Positions 27,762-39,300 are shown, numbered from the stretch's first letter. The stretch: 64,000 nt of DNA from Paraglaciecola marina (GCF_004360155.1 NZ_ML178720.1:91078-155077), one strand, 5' to 3'. Notes: generated from the sequence alone by a model not told the origin. Made by a program: numbers and translations.

Positions 27762-29981
27762 ATGAAAAACATCGCGAGCCTTTTAATTTTGGGCTTACTC
27801 CCCCATTTTGCAAACGCTACAGACACTTCCAAGCAGTTAACTATCGAGCGAATATTTCAATCCCCAGCCTTACAAGGGACTGCACAAAGAAATCTACAAG
27901 TCTCTCCTGACGGTAAACGTGTCACTTTTTTACAGGGTAAAAAAAGCGATTATGAAAGACTCGATTTATGGGAGTACGACATCAGTAGTGGTAAAACTCA
28001 GCTATTGTTGGACTCAAATGTCTTGAGTTCAGGGCCTGAGGTATTGTCTGACGAAGAAAAAGGCCGTAGAGAGCGTATGCGTTTAAGTGGCTCTGGAATT
28101 GTCAGCTACCAGTGGTCGGCAGATGGTAAAGCGGTATTATTCCCTCTTGCAGGAGATGCTTATTATTACCGCCTCGATGACAAAAAGGCTTTGCAACTAT
28201 TGCAAACACCAGAGTTTGAAACAGATTTAAAACTCTCACCTAAGGGTAATTACTTATCTTATGTTAGATCCCAAGACTTATTTATCAAACATATTAAGAC
28301 AGGCGTAGAAACACGTTTAACCTATGATGGCAAAGGGCCAATTAAAAACGCCATGGCTGAATTCGTAGCCCAAGAAGAAATGAGCCGCAGAACTGGTTAT
28401 TGGTGGTCACCTGATGAGTCCCATATTGCTTTTACTCAAATTAATGAAGCACCCGTTGCAGAAATTACCCGAAGTGAAATATACGCTGACTCAATTAAAA
28501 TGATCACCCAGCGCTACCCAAGTGCTGGCACTAACAATGTGATAATAAAGCTTGCCACCGTTAATATCAGTAATAAGCAAAAGTTATGGGTTAATTTAGG
28601 AGCAGATCCAGATATTTACTTAGCTAGAGTAAAGTGGATGAAAGATAGCAAAACCCTTACCTACCAAAAACAAAGCCGTGACCAACAAACGTTAGAACTT
28701 AACACCTTTAATATTCAAGATATGAGTGAGCGCACTTTATTAAAAGAAAACAGCAATACATGGGTAAACTTGAATGATGATCTACATTTTCTAAATGACC
28801 AAAAGCACTTTATTTGGGCATCAGAAAAAGATGGCTTCAAGCACTTGTATCTTTATAAAAATAACGGCGAGTTAGTACGCCAGTTAACCTCTGGTAAGTG
28901 GGTGGTTGATAAAATCGAAAGCATTGATGAGGTTAATCAACAAATTTACTTTACTGGCCGAGCTGATACGCCAACCCAGCGCCACCTATATAAAATAGGA
29001 TTAAATGGTGGTGACATTGAAAAAGTTACCGAGCGCAGTGGTTTCCACGATATCTCATTTAGCGACGATGCAAGTGTATATATTGATAGTTTTTCCACTA
29101 CTAACACCCCACAGCAAGTAAGCTTACATAAAGCATCAGGCGAACAAGTCACTTGGTTAAATAAAAATCAAGTTGAAGGTAATCATCCACTAACACCTTA
29201 TATGGCGGCATGGGTTGAACCCACTATATCTAGCTTAGTCACTAAAGATGTCACCGAATTATACTATCGTTTATACAAGCCTAAGAATATCAAAGGTAAA
29301 CACCCAGTTATTGTTTATCAATATGGAGGCCCAGGAGCACAAGTTGTTACAGATAAATGGGGGGGCAATCGAGGTTTGCTGATGCAATATTGGGTCAGCA
29401 AAGGATACATAGTTTTTAGCCTAGATAACCGTGGTTCAGAAGGCAGAGGCAAAGCCTTTGAGGACCCCATTTACAAAAAGATGGGCAGCATTGAGTTAAC
29501 AGATCAAATTGCAGGCGTAATATTTTTACGCACATTACCTTATGTAGACAAAGATAGGATTGGCGTTTACGGCCATAGTTATGGTGGCTACATGACATTA
29601 ATGGCAATGTTTAAAGGCGGTGATTATTTTGCAGCTGGGGTGGCGGGAGCTCCAGTTACTGATTGGGCACTATACGATACCCACTACACAGAACGCTTTA
29701 TGGGACACCCTAAAGTCGATGCTAGTGCATACAAAGCTTCGTCAGTATTCCCTTACGCAAAAGATTTAAAAGGCGATTTATTGATTTATCACGGAATGGC
29801 CGATGACAATGTATTGTTTACCCATAGCACTAAGCTTTACAAACACTTACAAGACTTAGGAATACCGTTTGAAAGCATGGATTACCCGGGCAAAAAGCAT
29901 AGTATTCGAGGTAAAAACACTGGTATTCACTTATATAAAACCATTACCAACTTCTTCGATAAACACTTAGAAATGAACTAG
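27762..29981 (+). CDS. Exported dipeptidyl peptidase IV (peptidase family S9)
   Basis: A 739-residue protein with a signal peptide (cleavage after FANA, residue 19). An N-terminal eight-bladed beta-propeller includes the substrate-N-terminus-binding motif FVAQEEMSRRTGYWWSP. A C-terminal alpha/beta-hydrolase peptidase domain follows. The triad is Ser606 in GHSYGGYM, Asp at about 682 in MADDNV and His at about 713 in KKHSIRG. It removes X-Pro or X-Ala dipeptides from peptide N-termini, probably in the periplasm. It has its own upstream region of about 160 bases. A strong GC hairpin lies 10 bases after its stop. Confidence 0.94.
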   Translation: MKNIASLLILGLLPHFANATDTSKQLTIERIFQSPALQGTAQRNLQVSPDGKRVTFLQGKKSDYERLDLWEYDISSGKTQLLLDSNVLSSGPEVLSDEEKGRRERMRLSGSGIVSYQWSADGKAVLFPLAGDAYYYRLDDKKALQLLQTPEFETDLKLSPKGNYLSYVRSQDLFIKHIKTGVETRLTYDGKGPIKNAMAEFVAQEEMSRRTGYWWSPDESHIAFTQINEAPVAEITRSEIYADSIKMITQRYPSAGTNNVIIKLATVNISNKQKLWVNLGADPDIYLARVKWMKDSKTLTYQKQSRDQQTLELNTFNIQDMSERTLLKENSNTWVNLNDDLHFLNDQKHFIWASEKDGFKHLYLYKNNGELVRQLTSGKWVVDKIESIDEVNQQIYFTGRADTPTQRHLYKIGLNGGDIEKVTERSGFHDISFSDDASVYIDSFSTTNTPQQVSLHKASGEQVTWLNKNQVEGNHPLTPYMAAWVEPTISSLVTKDVTELYYRLYKPKNIKGKHPVIVYQYGGPGAQVVTDKWGGNRGLLMQYWVSKGYIVFSLDNRGSEGRGKAFEDPIYKKMGSIELTDQIAGVIFLRTLPYVDKDRIGVYGHSYGGYMTLMAMFKGGDYFAAGVAGAPVTDWALYDTHYTERFMGHPKVDASAYKASSVFPYAKDLKGDLLIYHGMADDNVLFTHSTKLYKHLQDLGIPFESMDYPGKKHSIRGKNTGIHLYKTITNFFDKHLEMN

Positions 29982-29989
29982 GTTTGAGG

Positions 29990-30017
29990 ATTGTTTCGGG
30001 GGAAGCCCCGAAACGAT
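29990..30017. terminator. Hairpin between convergent DPP IV and PH-domain genes
   Basis: GTTTCGGGG-GAAG-CCCCGAAAC is a 9-bp perfect stem (extendable by three weaker pairs) starting just after the DPP IV stop and 23 bases from the end of the convergent gene. No T-run follows on either strand, so it may act as a transcript-end stabiliser or weak bidirectional terminator. Confidence 0.6.
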
Positions 30018-30039
30018 TATCTAAATATACTGATGTTAA

Positions 30040-30414
30040 TTAAGCAAACATCTGGGTGGCTAGAGTTTGTTGAATACCTACTACAGAATCTTTCTTGAGT
30101 TCAGCTTCTATGGGATTATCGCGACCTGATATCCAAATTTTAAGCTCTGCATCTAAATCGAAGTGCCCTGCAGTTTCAACTTTAAAGTGAGTAATAGCAC
30201 GGTAAGGAATTGAGTGATAATCAACCTTGCGCCCAGTCACACCTTGTTTATCTATCAAGATTAAACGTTTATTAGTGAAAACGTACATATCTCGAATCAC
30301 TTTGAATACTTGTTGAATACTCTCTGATTCACCTATTATTGGCTCTAATTCCTCAGCAACCTCTTCTACATTTATCTCTGACGCATTGCCCATAAGGCCG
30401 TCTAATAATCCCAT
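30040..30414 (-). CDS. Bacterial PH-domain protein
   Basis: A 124-residue cytosolic protein. The core (about 25-120) has the bacterial PH domain pattern: a long strand run MYVFTNKRLILIDKQGVTGRKVDYHSIPYRAITHFKVE, then DAELKIWISG, then a C-terminal helix. This matches the bPH_1 family, whose members are oligomeric and of unknown role. The gene stands alone, convergent with DPP IV and divergent from the dehydratase gene. Confidence 0.85.
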   Translation of the reverse strand: MGLLDGLMGNASEINVEEVAEELEPIIGESESIQQVFKVIRDMYVFTNKRLILIDKQGVTGRKVDYHSIPYRAITHFKVETAGHFDLDAELKIWISGRDNPIEAELKKDSVVGIQQTLATQMFA

Positions 30415-30506
30415 TTCATTCTCCCATTGAATAACTAGAGGATTAGCATAAATGTTGATGCGAAAATAGCAACCACAGGCTACTATTCCTCCGGACTAAT
30501 AACTAG

Positions 30507-31514
30507 GTGAATCTATACCCTCTCATGCCAAATGTAACATTTTCAGACATACAAGCCGCCGAACAGCGCATTCGCCCATATGCTAAGCACACACCTATTG
30601 TGGGATCACAGTTACTCAATACATGGTTAGGCCATGAGATATTTTTTAAGGTTGAATGTTTTCAAAAAACAGGGGCTTTTAAACTAAGAGGCGCTTTGAA
30701 TATGATGCTCAAAGCCCAAGAAGAAGGCAGGCTAGGCCAGCGAGTGGTAGCTAATAGTTCTGGTAACCATGCACAAGCAGTAGCTTACGCGGCAAAGATA
30801 TTAGGCATTAAGGCGACTATTTTTAGTCCGCAAAATGTATCTAAAGTCAAAGCGGCAGCTACACAATATTATGGAGCAGAGTTAGATCTAAGCCCAACCC
30901 GTAAAATTGCAGATGAACGAGTAGTTAGTGCTGCAAAAGAAGAAGGAGTGTTATACGTCCCTCCTTTTAACCACCCTCACATTATGGCTGGGCAAGGCAC
31001 AGTTGTCCTCGAGGCATTAAAAGAAATTGGAGAAGTTAACGCTGTTTTTGCCCCTGTAGGAGGTGGCGGTTTGGTATCTGGTTCGGCTATAAGTGCCAGA
31101 GGTTTATTCCCAAAAACAAAGATTTTCGGATCAGAGCCTTTAATCGCAAATGATGCAGCCCAGTCGCTTAGGAAAGGCAGTATTCAATCTTTACCTGAAC
31201 AGCCCAATACCTTAGCTGATGGAGCAGCCACTTTGCAGGTGGGAGCTGAAACCTTTGGACATCTGCAGGCACTCGATGGCATTTACGAAATCAACGAGCG
31301 CCAAATCGCATATTGGACTCAATGGCTGCAACATTTATTAAAGGTTCATGTTGAACCTACCAGTGCAATGAGTATGGATGCCGTGACCCAATGGTTAGTT
31401 AAGCAAACCAGTCCGCAAAAGATACTCGTTGTGTTATCAGGTGGAAATATTGACCAACAAAAAATGCAAAAAATATGGTCTGAAGACCATTTACAAAGAT
31501 TACCCACTCTTTAA
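30507..31514 (+). CDS. PLP-dependent threonine dehydratase / serine racemase-like enzyme
   Basis: A 335-residue fold-type II PLP enzyme. The PLP Lys59 is in KTGAFKLRGA, the substrate loop is SSGNHAQA, the phosphate-binding Gly loop is VGGGGLVSG, and the C-terminal SGGN motif binds the pyridine nitrogen. The length and absence of an ACT regulatory domain fit catabolic threonine/serine dehydratase or serine racemase rather than biosynthetic IlvA. The start is uncertain: GTG at 30507 or ATG at 30525; neither has a well-placed ribosome-binding site. Confidence 0.85.
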   Translation: MNLYPLMPNVTFSDIQAAEQRIRPYAKHTPIVGSQLLNTWLGHEIFFKVECFQKTGAFKLRGALNMMLKAQEEGRLGQRVVANSSGNHAQAVAYAAKILGIKATIFSPQNVSKVKAAATQYYGAELDLSPTRKIADERVVSAAKEEGVLYVPPFNHPHIMAGQGTVVLEALKEIGEVNAVFAPVGGGGLVSGSAISARGLFPKTKIFGSEPLIANDAAQSLRKGSIQSLPEQPNTLADGAATLQVGAETFGHLQALDGIYEINERQIAYWTQWLQHLLKVHVEPTSAMSMDAVTQWLVKQTSPQKILVVLSGGNIDQQKMQKIWSEDHLQRLPTL

Positions 31515-31746
31515 TTTTATTATTCATGGGTTAGCGTTTGTTAACCTACCCTGCCCCACTCAATTGATTTTAAGCTGAGACTTTTAGCAACAAAACACCA
31601 TTGCTTAGAATATCACCTAATTTTATGCCAATTATTCCCACAAAAATGCGAATTTTGGCCATTATCAAACCCAAAGTATTGTGTTTATTGCAAACATATC
31701 CAATCTAAGGCAAGTTAGACTAAAGGCTTAGTTTAAGGATAAGATT

Positions 31747-33393
31747 TTGAAACATTTACTTTTTGTTTCTTTAATATGGTTTAGCAGTTTGACCATAGGT
31801 GCACCTACCCATATTAGTAACGTCAAAGGTTACACCTTAGACAATAATGGTGTTTTGATTCAATTTTCAAACATAGTGTTTGATGGTGGAAAAGTGTTAG
31901 CACTCGGCGGACTGGAAATTAATGAAAACTATCCAGCTGCCACTCAAGTCGATGGCAAAAGTAAAGTGATGTTACCAGGGCTGATTGATTCACACGGACA
32001 TGTAATGGGTCTAGGAGAAACATTATTACAAGTAGACCTACGAGAAAGTAAATCAGCTTTAGACGCAGCCAAAATGGTACAAGCTTATGCCCAAAGTCAA
32101 AAAACGCTACCTTGGATCACCGGCCGAGGCTGGAATCAGGTTCTTTGGCCAGGCAAACAATACCCCAGCGCAAATATTTTGGATGAGTTTGTCAAAAATA
32201 AACCTGTCATGCTCTCTAGAGTTGATGGTCACGCGACATGGGTAAACAGTAAAGCCTTAGAAATAGCCGATATTACAAAAGATACACTCGACCCTCCAGG
32301 GGGTAAAATTATTCGAGATGCTAATGGGAATCCAACTGGTGTATTAATTGATAACGCTATCGACCTTTTATATGAGCACTTACCAAAAATATCAGAAGCG
32401 ACCCTCAAATCTCAATTGGACGCAGCGGGTAAACAACTCCTTTCTGAGGGGGTGACGAGTGTTCACGATGCTGGGATAGGAAAGGCTACATATAACTACT
32501 ATCAAAAACGTGTAGCAGAGCACACCTTACCAGTGCGTATTTATCCGATGATAGGCGCTTATTCACCGGCACTGATAGAAATGTTAAATGCTGGACACAT
32601 CCAAGACCAATATGACTGGTTATCAATAAAAAGCGTCAAAGTATATGGGGATGGAGCATTGGGCAGCCGTGGTGCTGCACTGCTAAAACCTTACTCTGAC
32701 GATCCACACAATAAAGGACTATTAGTTACCCGAGAAGCGGATTTAAAACCACTATTCGATTTAATTTTAGGTAAAGGATTTCAACTTAATTATCATGCAA
32801 TTGGAGACAGAGCCAACCGCCTTGCACTGAATCAGTTTTCAGATAGTTTTAATGGAGTTGGAGGTAAGCATCTTCGTAACCGTGTTGAACACGCACAGGT
32901 TATTAATGTTGACGATATCCCACGCTTTAAAACCCTAAACATTATCCCAGCCATGCAACCCACCCATGCAACAAGTGATATGAATATGGCAGAAGACAGA
33001 GTAGGCAAAGAAAGGTTAAAGGGTGCTTATGCATGGCAAACATTTTTAAAGCAAGGTACACCTGTAGCCTTTGGTTCTGACTTTCCTGTGGAACTCTCTA
33101 ACCCATTTTATGGTTTACATGCCGCGGTCACACGGCAAGATCGCAACAACTATCCAGAAAGTGGCTGGATCCCAGAAGAAGCAGTAACCGTGACACAAGC
33201 CTTTAGAGGTTTCACCTTAGATGCAGCCTATGCGGCCCATCAAGAGAAAATATTGGGAGGATTAACACCAGGGAAGTGGGCCGATTTTATTTTTGTAGAT
33301 CAGGATATTTTTGCAATATCAACGCAAGACATTTGGAAGACTAAGGTGCTAGAAACTTGGATTGCAGGTGAACAACGTTATAAAAAACAATAA
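31747..33393 (+). CDS. Exported amidohydrolase (YtcJ-like, Amidohydro_3)
   Basis: A 548-residue metal-dependent hydrolase. A hydrophobic N-terminus (MKHLLFVSLIWFSSLTIGA) suggests export. LPGLIDSHGHVMG provides the HxH metal ligands; other features are TGRGWNQVLWPG, the YHAIGDRANRLAL His, RVEHAQ and the final Asp in FGSDFPVE. YtcJ-like proteins act on amide or carbamate bonds; the substrate is unknown. The start is a TTG preceded by AAGGA at good spacing. The gene is flanked by unrelated genes and seems monocistronic. Confidence 0.85.
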   Translation: MKHLLFVSLIWFSSLTIGAPTHISNVKGYTLDNNGVLIQFSNIVFDGGKVLALGGLEINENYPAATQVDGKSKVMLPGLIDSHGHVMGLGETLLQVDLRESKSALDAAKMVQAYAQSQKTLPWITGRGWNQVLWPGKQYPSANILDEFVKNKPVMLSRVDGHATWVNSKALEIADITKDTLDPPGGKIIRDANGNPTGVLIDNAIDLLYEHLPKISEATLKSQLDAAGKQLLSEGVTSVHDAGIGKATYNYYQKRVAEHTLPVRIYPMIGAYSPALIEMLNAGHIQDQYDWLSIKSVKVYGDGALGSRGAALLKPYSDDPHNKGLLVTREADLKPLFDLILGKGFQLNYHAIGDRANRLALNQFSDSFNGVGGKHLRNRVEHAQVINVDDIPRFKTLNIIPAMQPTHATSDMNMAEDRVGKERLKGAYAWQTFLKQGTPVAFGSDFPVELSNPFYGLHAAVTRQDRNNYPESGWIPEEAVTVTQAFRGFTLDAAYAAHQEKILGGLTPGKWADFIFVDQDIFAISTQDIWKTKVLETWIAGEQRYKKQ

Positions 33394-33488
33394 ATATTTA
33401 CTAATCTAAATAACATTTAATGCAAAGCTGACAACCCAGATTAAAACACTAGGTTAAGGTAGATAATAGCCCATTAAGAGGTCAAAAG

Positions 33489-35849
33489 TTGCCAAATTCG
33501 TCTATTAAACAAAGCAGCAATGATGAAGCTGCAATAATAAAAAAATACAAAGTATTAATTGATAAATTAATACCTTTACAGCATGAAAATCGACTTCTTG
33601 AAGGGCTAAACAAATTTTCCGCTAAGCTCCCTCCTCGGGTCAGAAATATAGTGAAAGAAGAAGTTATTCGTGTTACTTCTCTGACTGATGCAGTGGCCGA
33701 TAATTCTGAGTTTGCGAAATTCCCCATATTAAAGTTTAAACACTTTGGTATCCCAATGCGGCTCGACAAAGTAGGCCAGCAAATTTTAGCTAGGGAAACT
33801 AGCCGTTTTGATGATAGATACACTGTAGGTGTATTTGAATCGGTGATGAACTCTGAGCATTATCAATCCCACATTAAAAAGGAGCAACAACAGAAAATAG
33901 TCAAAGCTTTTAAAGTAGAGTCACAAACTTTTAAAGATATAGATTTCGCCACAGATTTAGCAATTCGACCTAACTTCACAGTCTACAGTCCTGAATTTGA
34001 AAATGGCAAACACTGCCCGTTAAGCGCATTATCTCAACAAGGTATGGTCATACAAACTAAACGCCAACCCGTTATAGAAGCTGAATCCTTAAGTACAAAA
34101 ATATTAGTATTTACTTTCCCAAAAGTAGCGGGATTAAACGACGGAGTTATGGATGTAAAATTTGAATTACAAGCAAGTCATTTCAATAAAGATCTATTGG
34201 TCACTGAAACTCACTTTAAATTTGCGGATGACACCCCAAAACTACTCATTGAACAATGGATTCAATACATTAAAAGTGCCGCCAACCATTTTCCTCTAGA
34301 ACGAGAACTAGAAATAGAGCGAGTATTACAAAATCTTGAACGGGATCGTATTTTTGCCAACAGTCCTTGGATCCCTGTATTTTTAGGTTCAAATAACGGT
34401 CAGTTAGCTCCACTTTTCGAGTTAAGCACCCCTCAAAACAAAGAGTACAACAAGTATTTCAGCGTTACCCAGGATCTCCCAACTAAGCAAATTTTTCAAA
34501 GTTTACTAAAAGAATTGTTACTTCATAAGGAAACCTTTTTACTAAGCGGCAACATTAAAGCTAAAAGTGAAGACGTAAATGTGGCGGTTACCCATAGGCA
34601 ATTAGCTAAAACAGGGTTGATGAAACAATTTATCGAACTTGCCACGCAATCTGAACAATTACGTGTAGTGCAGCTAAGGTTACAGACCATAAAAGAAGAC
34701 CACAAAAATACCGCCTTTGAAATTCATGATATGACTGCTAGTGATTACCCAAACCTAACGAATATTAGTCATCTGCTATTTTGTAAAGACGTAACAGATT
34801 GGGTTGGCAATTTGAAGATAGGTGAGCCTGAACCTTTCAAACCCTTCCCAAAAGTCATCATTAAAGACAAAAGCAAATGGCCAATACAACTTGTCATGGA
34901 GTCTAATTCGGATCGACGACTAGAACCTCGCTATTCTATGAACTCCAGTGCCAAAATTAAAACGGGATTGTTCAGCCAGGTAGAGGCCACCCTTAATGAT
35001 TTGTCTGCAAAAGGGCTTAGCCTTACAGTTTCAGAACCAACCCAATTGCAACTAGATGACACAGTGAAAATTTCGATCAAAGATTTAAAGCTACACTCCC
35101 ATAAATATGAGGTTGTTTATTTCGATAAGACAAAGGGAATATTAAGACTCAAATTACCCAAAGAATTAGTGAAGAGCGATAGTAAAAAATTAAAGCAACT
35201 ATTTTACAGTAATACTAAATATTTTAAACCTAGAGATATGAGTATTAAGCAAAGCAATATTTATCGCTTTTTATGGGAGTTGAGCATACGTAACCAAGCA
35301 TGTGCATCTATTCTTATTACCAACAATAGATTCACAATAGACCGCTTAAAAACCATTTATCACAAACAAGACTGCAATGATCTCAAGCCTTTCTCTGCCT
35401 TAGGCAACGAAGTACCTTTACATGGTTTTTTTGCAGATAAAAATGCTCAAGGACCAAAATCTACAATTTTAGATAAGATGTTACGTAACAGCCTCAGAGA
35501 TGCTCATGTGGTACATATTGAAAGGTCCAAAGATCAACGTATAATTTTTGTAGAAGAAGAAGAGTTTTTGCATGGAAAAGTAAGAAATCAAATTAGTGAG
35601 CTAATAACAAAAAAATCAGCAGAAGCATATGTGTCCCATTTAATTGCTATTCGCTGCAATGAACAAAATACCCCCTTAACAAAAAAACGGCTCGCAGAAA
35701 TATCCAAAATTGATTTAGATATTTATCAAAAATTACAAACTATGCAACAAGGTTACACCCACGTTATGTACCTCACTAATGTATCGACTTTTCATAACGT
35801 ATTACTTCGCTTTGGAATTTATCCAGAAAAACAATCACCACCGGAATAG
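33489..35849 (+). CDS. Large PilZ-domain protein
   Basis: A 786-residue soluble protein. A PilZ domain starts near residue 475 with DRRLEPRYSM (RxxxR c-di-GMP motif) and LNDLSAKGLSL (D/NxSxxG motif), so cyclic di-GMP binding is expected. The 470 residues before and 210 after it have no motif I recognise; they are mixed alpha/beta and highly charged. The start is TTG with AAGAGGT upstream. It is a candidate c-di-GMP effector; nothing in the flanking genes shows what it controls. Similar long PilZ proteins occur in Shewanella and Alteromonas. Confidence 0.85.
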   Translation: MPNSSIKQSSNDEAAIIKKYKVLIDKLIPLQHENRLLEGLNKFSAKLPPRVRNIVKEEVIRVTSLTDAVADNSEFAKFPILKFKHFGIPMRLDKVGQQILARETSRFDDRYTVGVFESVMNSEHYQSHIKKEQQQKIVKAFKVESQTFKDIDFATDLAIRPNFTVYSPEFENGKHCPLSALSQQGMVIQTKRQPVIEAESLSTKILVFTFPKVAGLNDGVMDVKFELQASHFNKDLLVTETHFKFADDTPKLLIEQWIQYIKSAANHFPLERELEIERVLQNLERDRIFANSPWIPVFLGSNNGQLAPLFELSTPQNKEYNKYFSVTQDLPTKQIFQSLLKELLLHKETFLLSGNIKAKSEDVNVAVTHRQLAKTGLMKQFIELATQSEQLRVVQLRLQTIKEDHKNTAFEIHDMTASDYPNLTNISHLLFCKDVTDWVGNLKIGEPEPFKPFPKVIIKDKSKWPIQLVMESNSDRRLEPRYSMNSSAKIKTGLFSQVEATLNDLSAKGLSLTVSEPTQLQLDDTVKISIKDLKLHSHKYEVVYFDKTKGILRLKLPKELVKSDSKKLKQLFYSNTKYFKPRDMSIKQSNIYRFLWELSIRNQACASILITNNRFTIDRLKTIYHKQDCNDLKPFSALGNEVPLHGFFADKNAQGPKSTILDKMLRNSLRDAHVVHIERSKDQRIIFVEEEEFLHGKVRNQISELITKKSAEAYVSHLIAIRCNEQNTPLTKKRLAEISKIDLDIYQKLQTMQQGYTHVMYLTNVSTFHNVLLRFGIYPEKQSPPE

Positions 35850-36347
35850 GTAACACAAAGACTCCCCCCTTAAACATGTTGATGTTATTTAGCTATTACA
35901 AAGCCATAGGCTAACTAACTTGAACTCACCAAAAAAATTTACCTAGGTAAACTCTAGAAGATATTTTGAGTAGGTTACAATTAGCATTGAATTAACTGAT
36001 AGAGAAATAGATGTTAAAAGTTTGCAGCAGTTTCTAATAGCACCCAACTCATCGAGTGATCTAATTGGAACCAAGCCCTTCTCCTATACATAATATTCAC
36101 TTGTACATTACCAAACTCTTATAACTAAAATCCTAATTACTAATTAGTCATATAACTACAAATATTTTATAAAAAATGACAGTAAACCTTGGATGAATAT
36201 TAACCTGCTGCTACAGTGTGTTGGTTAACATTCAAGTTTTTAGGATAAGGCAGTTTTAAAGCGAGTGTTAATATAATTAAAAAAAATAAAGCCAAAGATT
36301 ACAAAAATATAATGGCTGAATAAAATTCGAGCAGAGAAGGAAATAAA
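35850..36347. other. Intergenic region upstream of the subtilisin-like protease
   Basis: About 500 AT-rich bases between two plus-strand genes. It contains a perfect 14-base palindrome TTTACCTAGGTAAA at 35938-35951 and must hold the protease promoter, but no convincing -35/-10 pair is seen. No small gene or RNA was recognised. Confidence 0.5.
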
Positions 36348-39300
36348 ATGAAGAAACAACTGATAGCATTCAGTTCGGCGACTATGATCATCTGTAGTGG
36401 TTTTGCAGTATCATCTCAAGCTGAAATAAGTTCCGCTAAAAGCATGGCAGAACAATCCAACAAACTACAATCAGCGGCACCCGCAAAGTTAGTTACTTCC
36501 ACAACCCGCTATTCAAACAAAGTATTTACACGCCAAAAAGGTTTAGTTGGCGAACAAAAATATATAGTTAGATTTAATGAAGAACCACTCGCGACGTATC
36601 GCGGAAGTATTGCTGGCTTAAAAGCAACCGCAGCAAACATTAAGCGCGTGGCCGGTAAACGTAATGCTGAGAAATTAAACTCACGTAGTACCGAAAGCCA
36701 AGCGTACTTAGCTTTTTTAGCTAAACGTCATGCAAAAATGGAACAAGAAATGAGTGCTCGCCTTGGCCGCACTTTAGATATTAAAAGACGTTATAAAGCA
36801 GCCTTAAATGGTCTAGCCGTCACTATGACTCAAGACGAAGCTGAACGTTTAGCTAGTTTGTCTGGAATTCAACGTATCGAAATTGATCAAGAAAGCTTTC
36901 CAGATACAGACAGTGGCCCAGCGTATATTGGAGCTCCATCTGTTTGGGATGGTTCAGCAACTGGAGTAGCCGCTAAAGGTGAAGGTATGGTACTTGGTAT
37001 CCTCGATAGTGGTATCAATGGAAGTCACCCTTCCTTTGCTGCAACTGGCGGCGACGGATATGAGCACATAAATCCTCTAGGCGACGGCGTATTCAAGGGT
37101 GAGTGTGATGCATCAAGTGCTGATTACAATCCTGCTGTTGAGTGTAATAATAAACTCATTGGGCGCTATTTATTTATTGATGCGACACCTACAGAAAGTA
37201 GCTCTGAAGATACTGACGGTCACGGTAGTCATACAGCCAGTACCGCCGGCGGTAACTTCATAGATGCTCCTATTTATGATGCCGAAGGTACTCCTACAGG
37301 TCTTGAGGTAGGTATATCTGGTGTTGCTCCACATGCCAACATTATGGCGTTTCAAGTATGTGCTCCTAGCTGTTTTACAAGTGACCGTATCGCTGCTGTT
37401 GATCAAATTATTCTAGACGGTGTAGTCGACGTAATTAATCACTCAATCGGTTCTAGCACTCCAATAAACTCTAGTCCTTGGGATGATTCTGGACAGCTAA
37501 TATGGTTAGCGGCTCGAGAAGCAGGCATCACTGTAGCTAACTCTGCTGGTAATAATGGTCCGGATCCTTCAACTCTTGGTAGTGCTGGTGCCCCGTGGAT
37601 GACGAATGTCGGTGCATTCACTCACGACCGTGCCTATGAAGCTAAATTTATTACTGATTTTTCTGGTGGTGACACTAGCTTCCCTGCTGATTTAGAGGGT
37701 GGCTCAGTTTCTGGTGGCCATGGCCCAGCAAGTATCGTATATGCGGGTGATTTCAGTAATGGTGATACAAACCCTGAGCAATGTTTAACAGCTTTTCCTG
37801 CTGGCACTTGGTCTAACGACGAAATCGTAGTTTGTGACCGTGGTGAAATCGCTCGTACTCAAAAATGTATTAATGTACGAGATGGTGGTGCAGCTGGCTG
37901 TGTATTAGCAAATATCGATGATGGAGCGACTTCAGTTGCAAACGATGCCCATGTCATTCCGTCTATTCATATTGATGCTGCTTCTGGTAATGTATTAAAA
38001 GACTGGTTGGCCTCAGGTACTGGCCATATGGCTACTATCACAGATGGCTTAGTACCATTTAGCACAGACCCATCACTAGGAAGTTTAGTTGCTGACTTTA
38101 GCTCACGTGGACCAAACACTAGCCAAGATTACTTGCCAGTTATGGTCGGTGCCCCAGGTGTAGATATCTATGCAGCTTATGTAAGTGGTATTGAATACGC
38201 CTTTATAAGCGGTACTTCAATGGCTAGTCCACATGTAGCTGGAGCAAGTATCTTAGTTAAACAGGCTAACCCTGATTGGACAGATGCTGAAGTACAGTCT
38301 GCCTTAGCGACTACTGCGGGAGCTACTTTTAAAGAAGACGGTGTAACTGCAGCCACTCCATTTGATGCTGGTGGCGGTATGATTCAAGTTGATTTAGCTG
38401 TTCAAGCAGGTTTGTTACTTGATGAAACAACGGCCAACTTTGAAGCGGCTAACCCTGCAATAGGTGGTGATCCTAAGGCTCTAAACGTTGCGGGTATGGT
38501 TACTCGCGCTTGTTTAATCAATTGTTCTTGGACACGTACTGTGGAAGCTACGGCCGCTGGTTCGTGGACTGTTTCAACAACAGATCCTGCAATTACAGTT
38601 AGCCCTGCAAGCTTTAGCTTAGCTGCTGGTGAAACACAAAGTTTAGTAGTTACAGTAGATAGCAGTGACTTCTCTACAGATGAGTGGGTTCATGAAGTTG
38701 TTAATTTGATCCCAAGTGGCGATATGCCGGATCAACACTTAACCGTTTCATTTATGCCATCAACAGGAGATGTTCCAGAAGCTGTTGAGATTGAAGCAGT
38801 TAGAGACTTGGATTCGTACTTAGTAGAAGGTATTGAGTCTAGCGAGATCACTGACTTACAAGTTTCAGTGGGTGGTTTAGTAGCTGCAAATACTGTTGAG
38901 TTCAGTTTATCTGGGGACAGTGACGTTAGCACACCTTTTGATAATTTAGCTGACGGCGTGGCATATACTACGGTTACGATTACTGAAGACTCTACTAGGT
39001 TGGTTGCATTTACTACAGATGCCAACTCTGAATCTCCAGACCTCGATTTATTCGTTGGTTTTGATGCAGACTTAGACGGAATGCCAGATGAATCAGAATT
39101 AGTTTGTGTAAGCGCCACTGCAACTGCAGAAGAGTCTTGTGACTTTACTGAATTAGAAGTTGGTGATTATTGGGTAATGGCACAAAACTATACCCCTTCA
39201 GAGACAGCTCCTGATGCAATAACTCTTTATACAGCAGTTGTTGATGAAGACAGCGGCAACCTAACAGTTGATGCACCTTCAGTGGTTCCTGAGTTAACAC

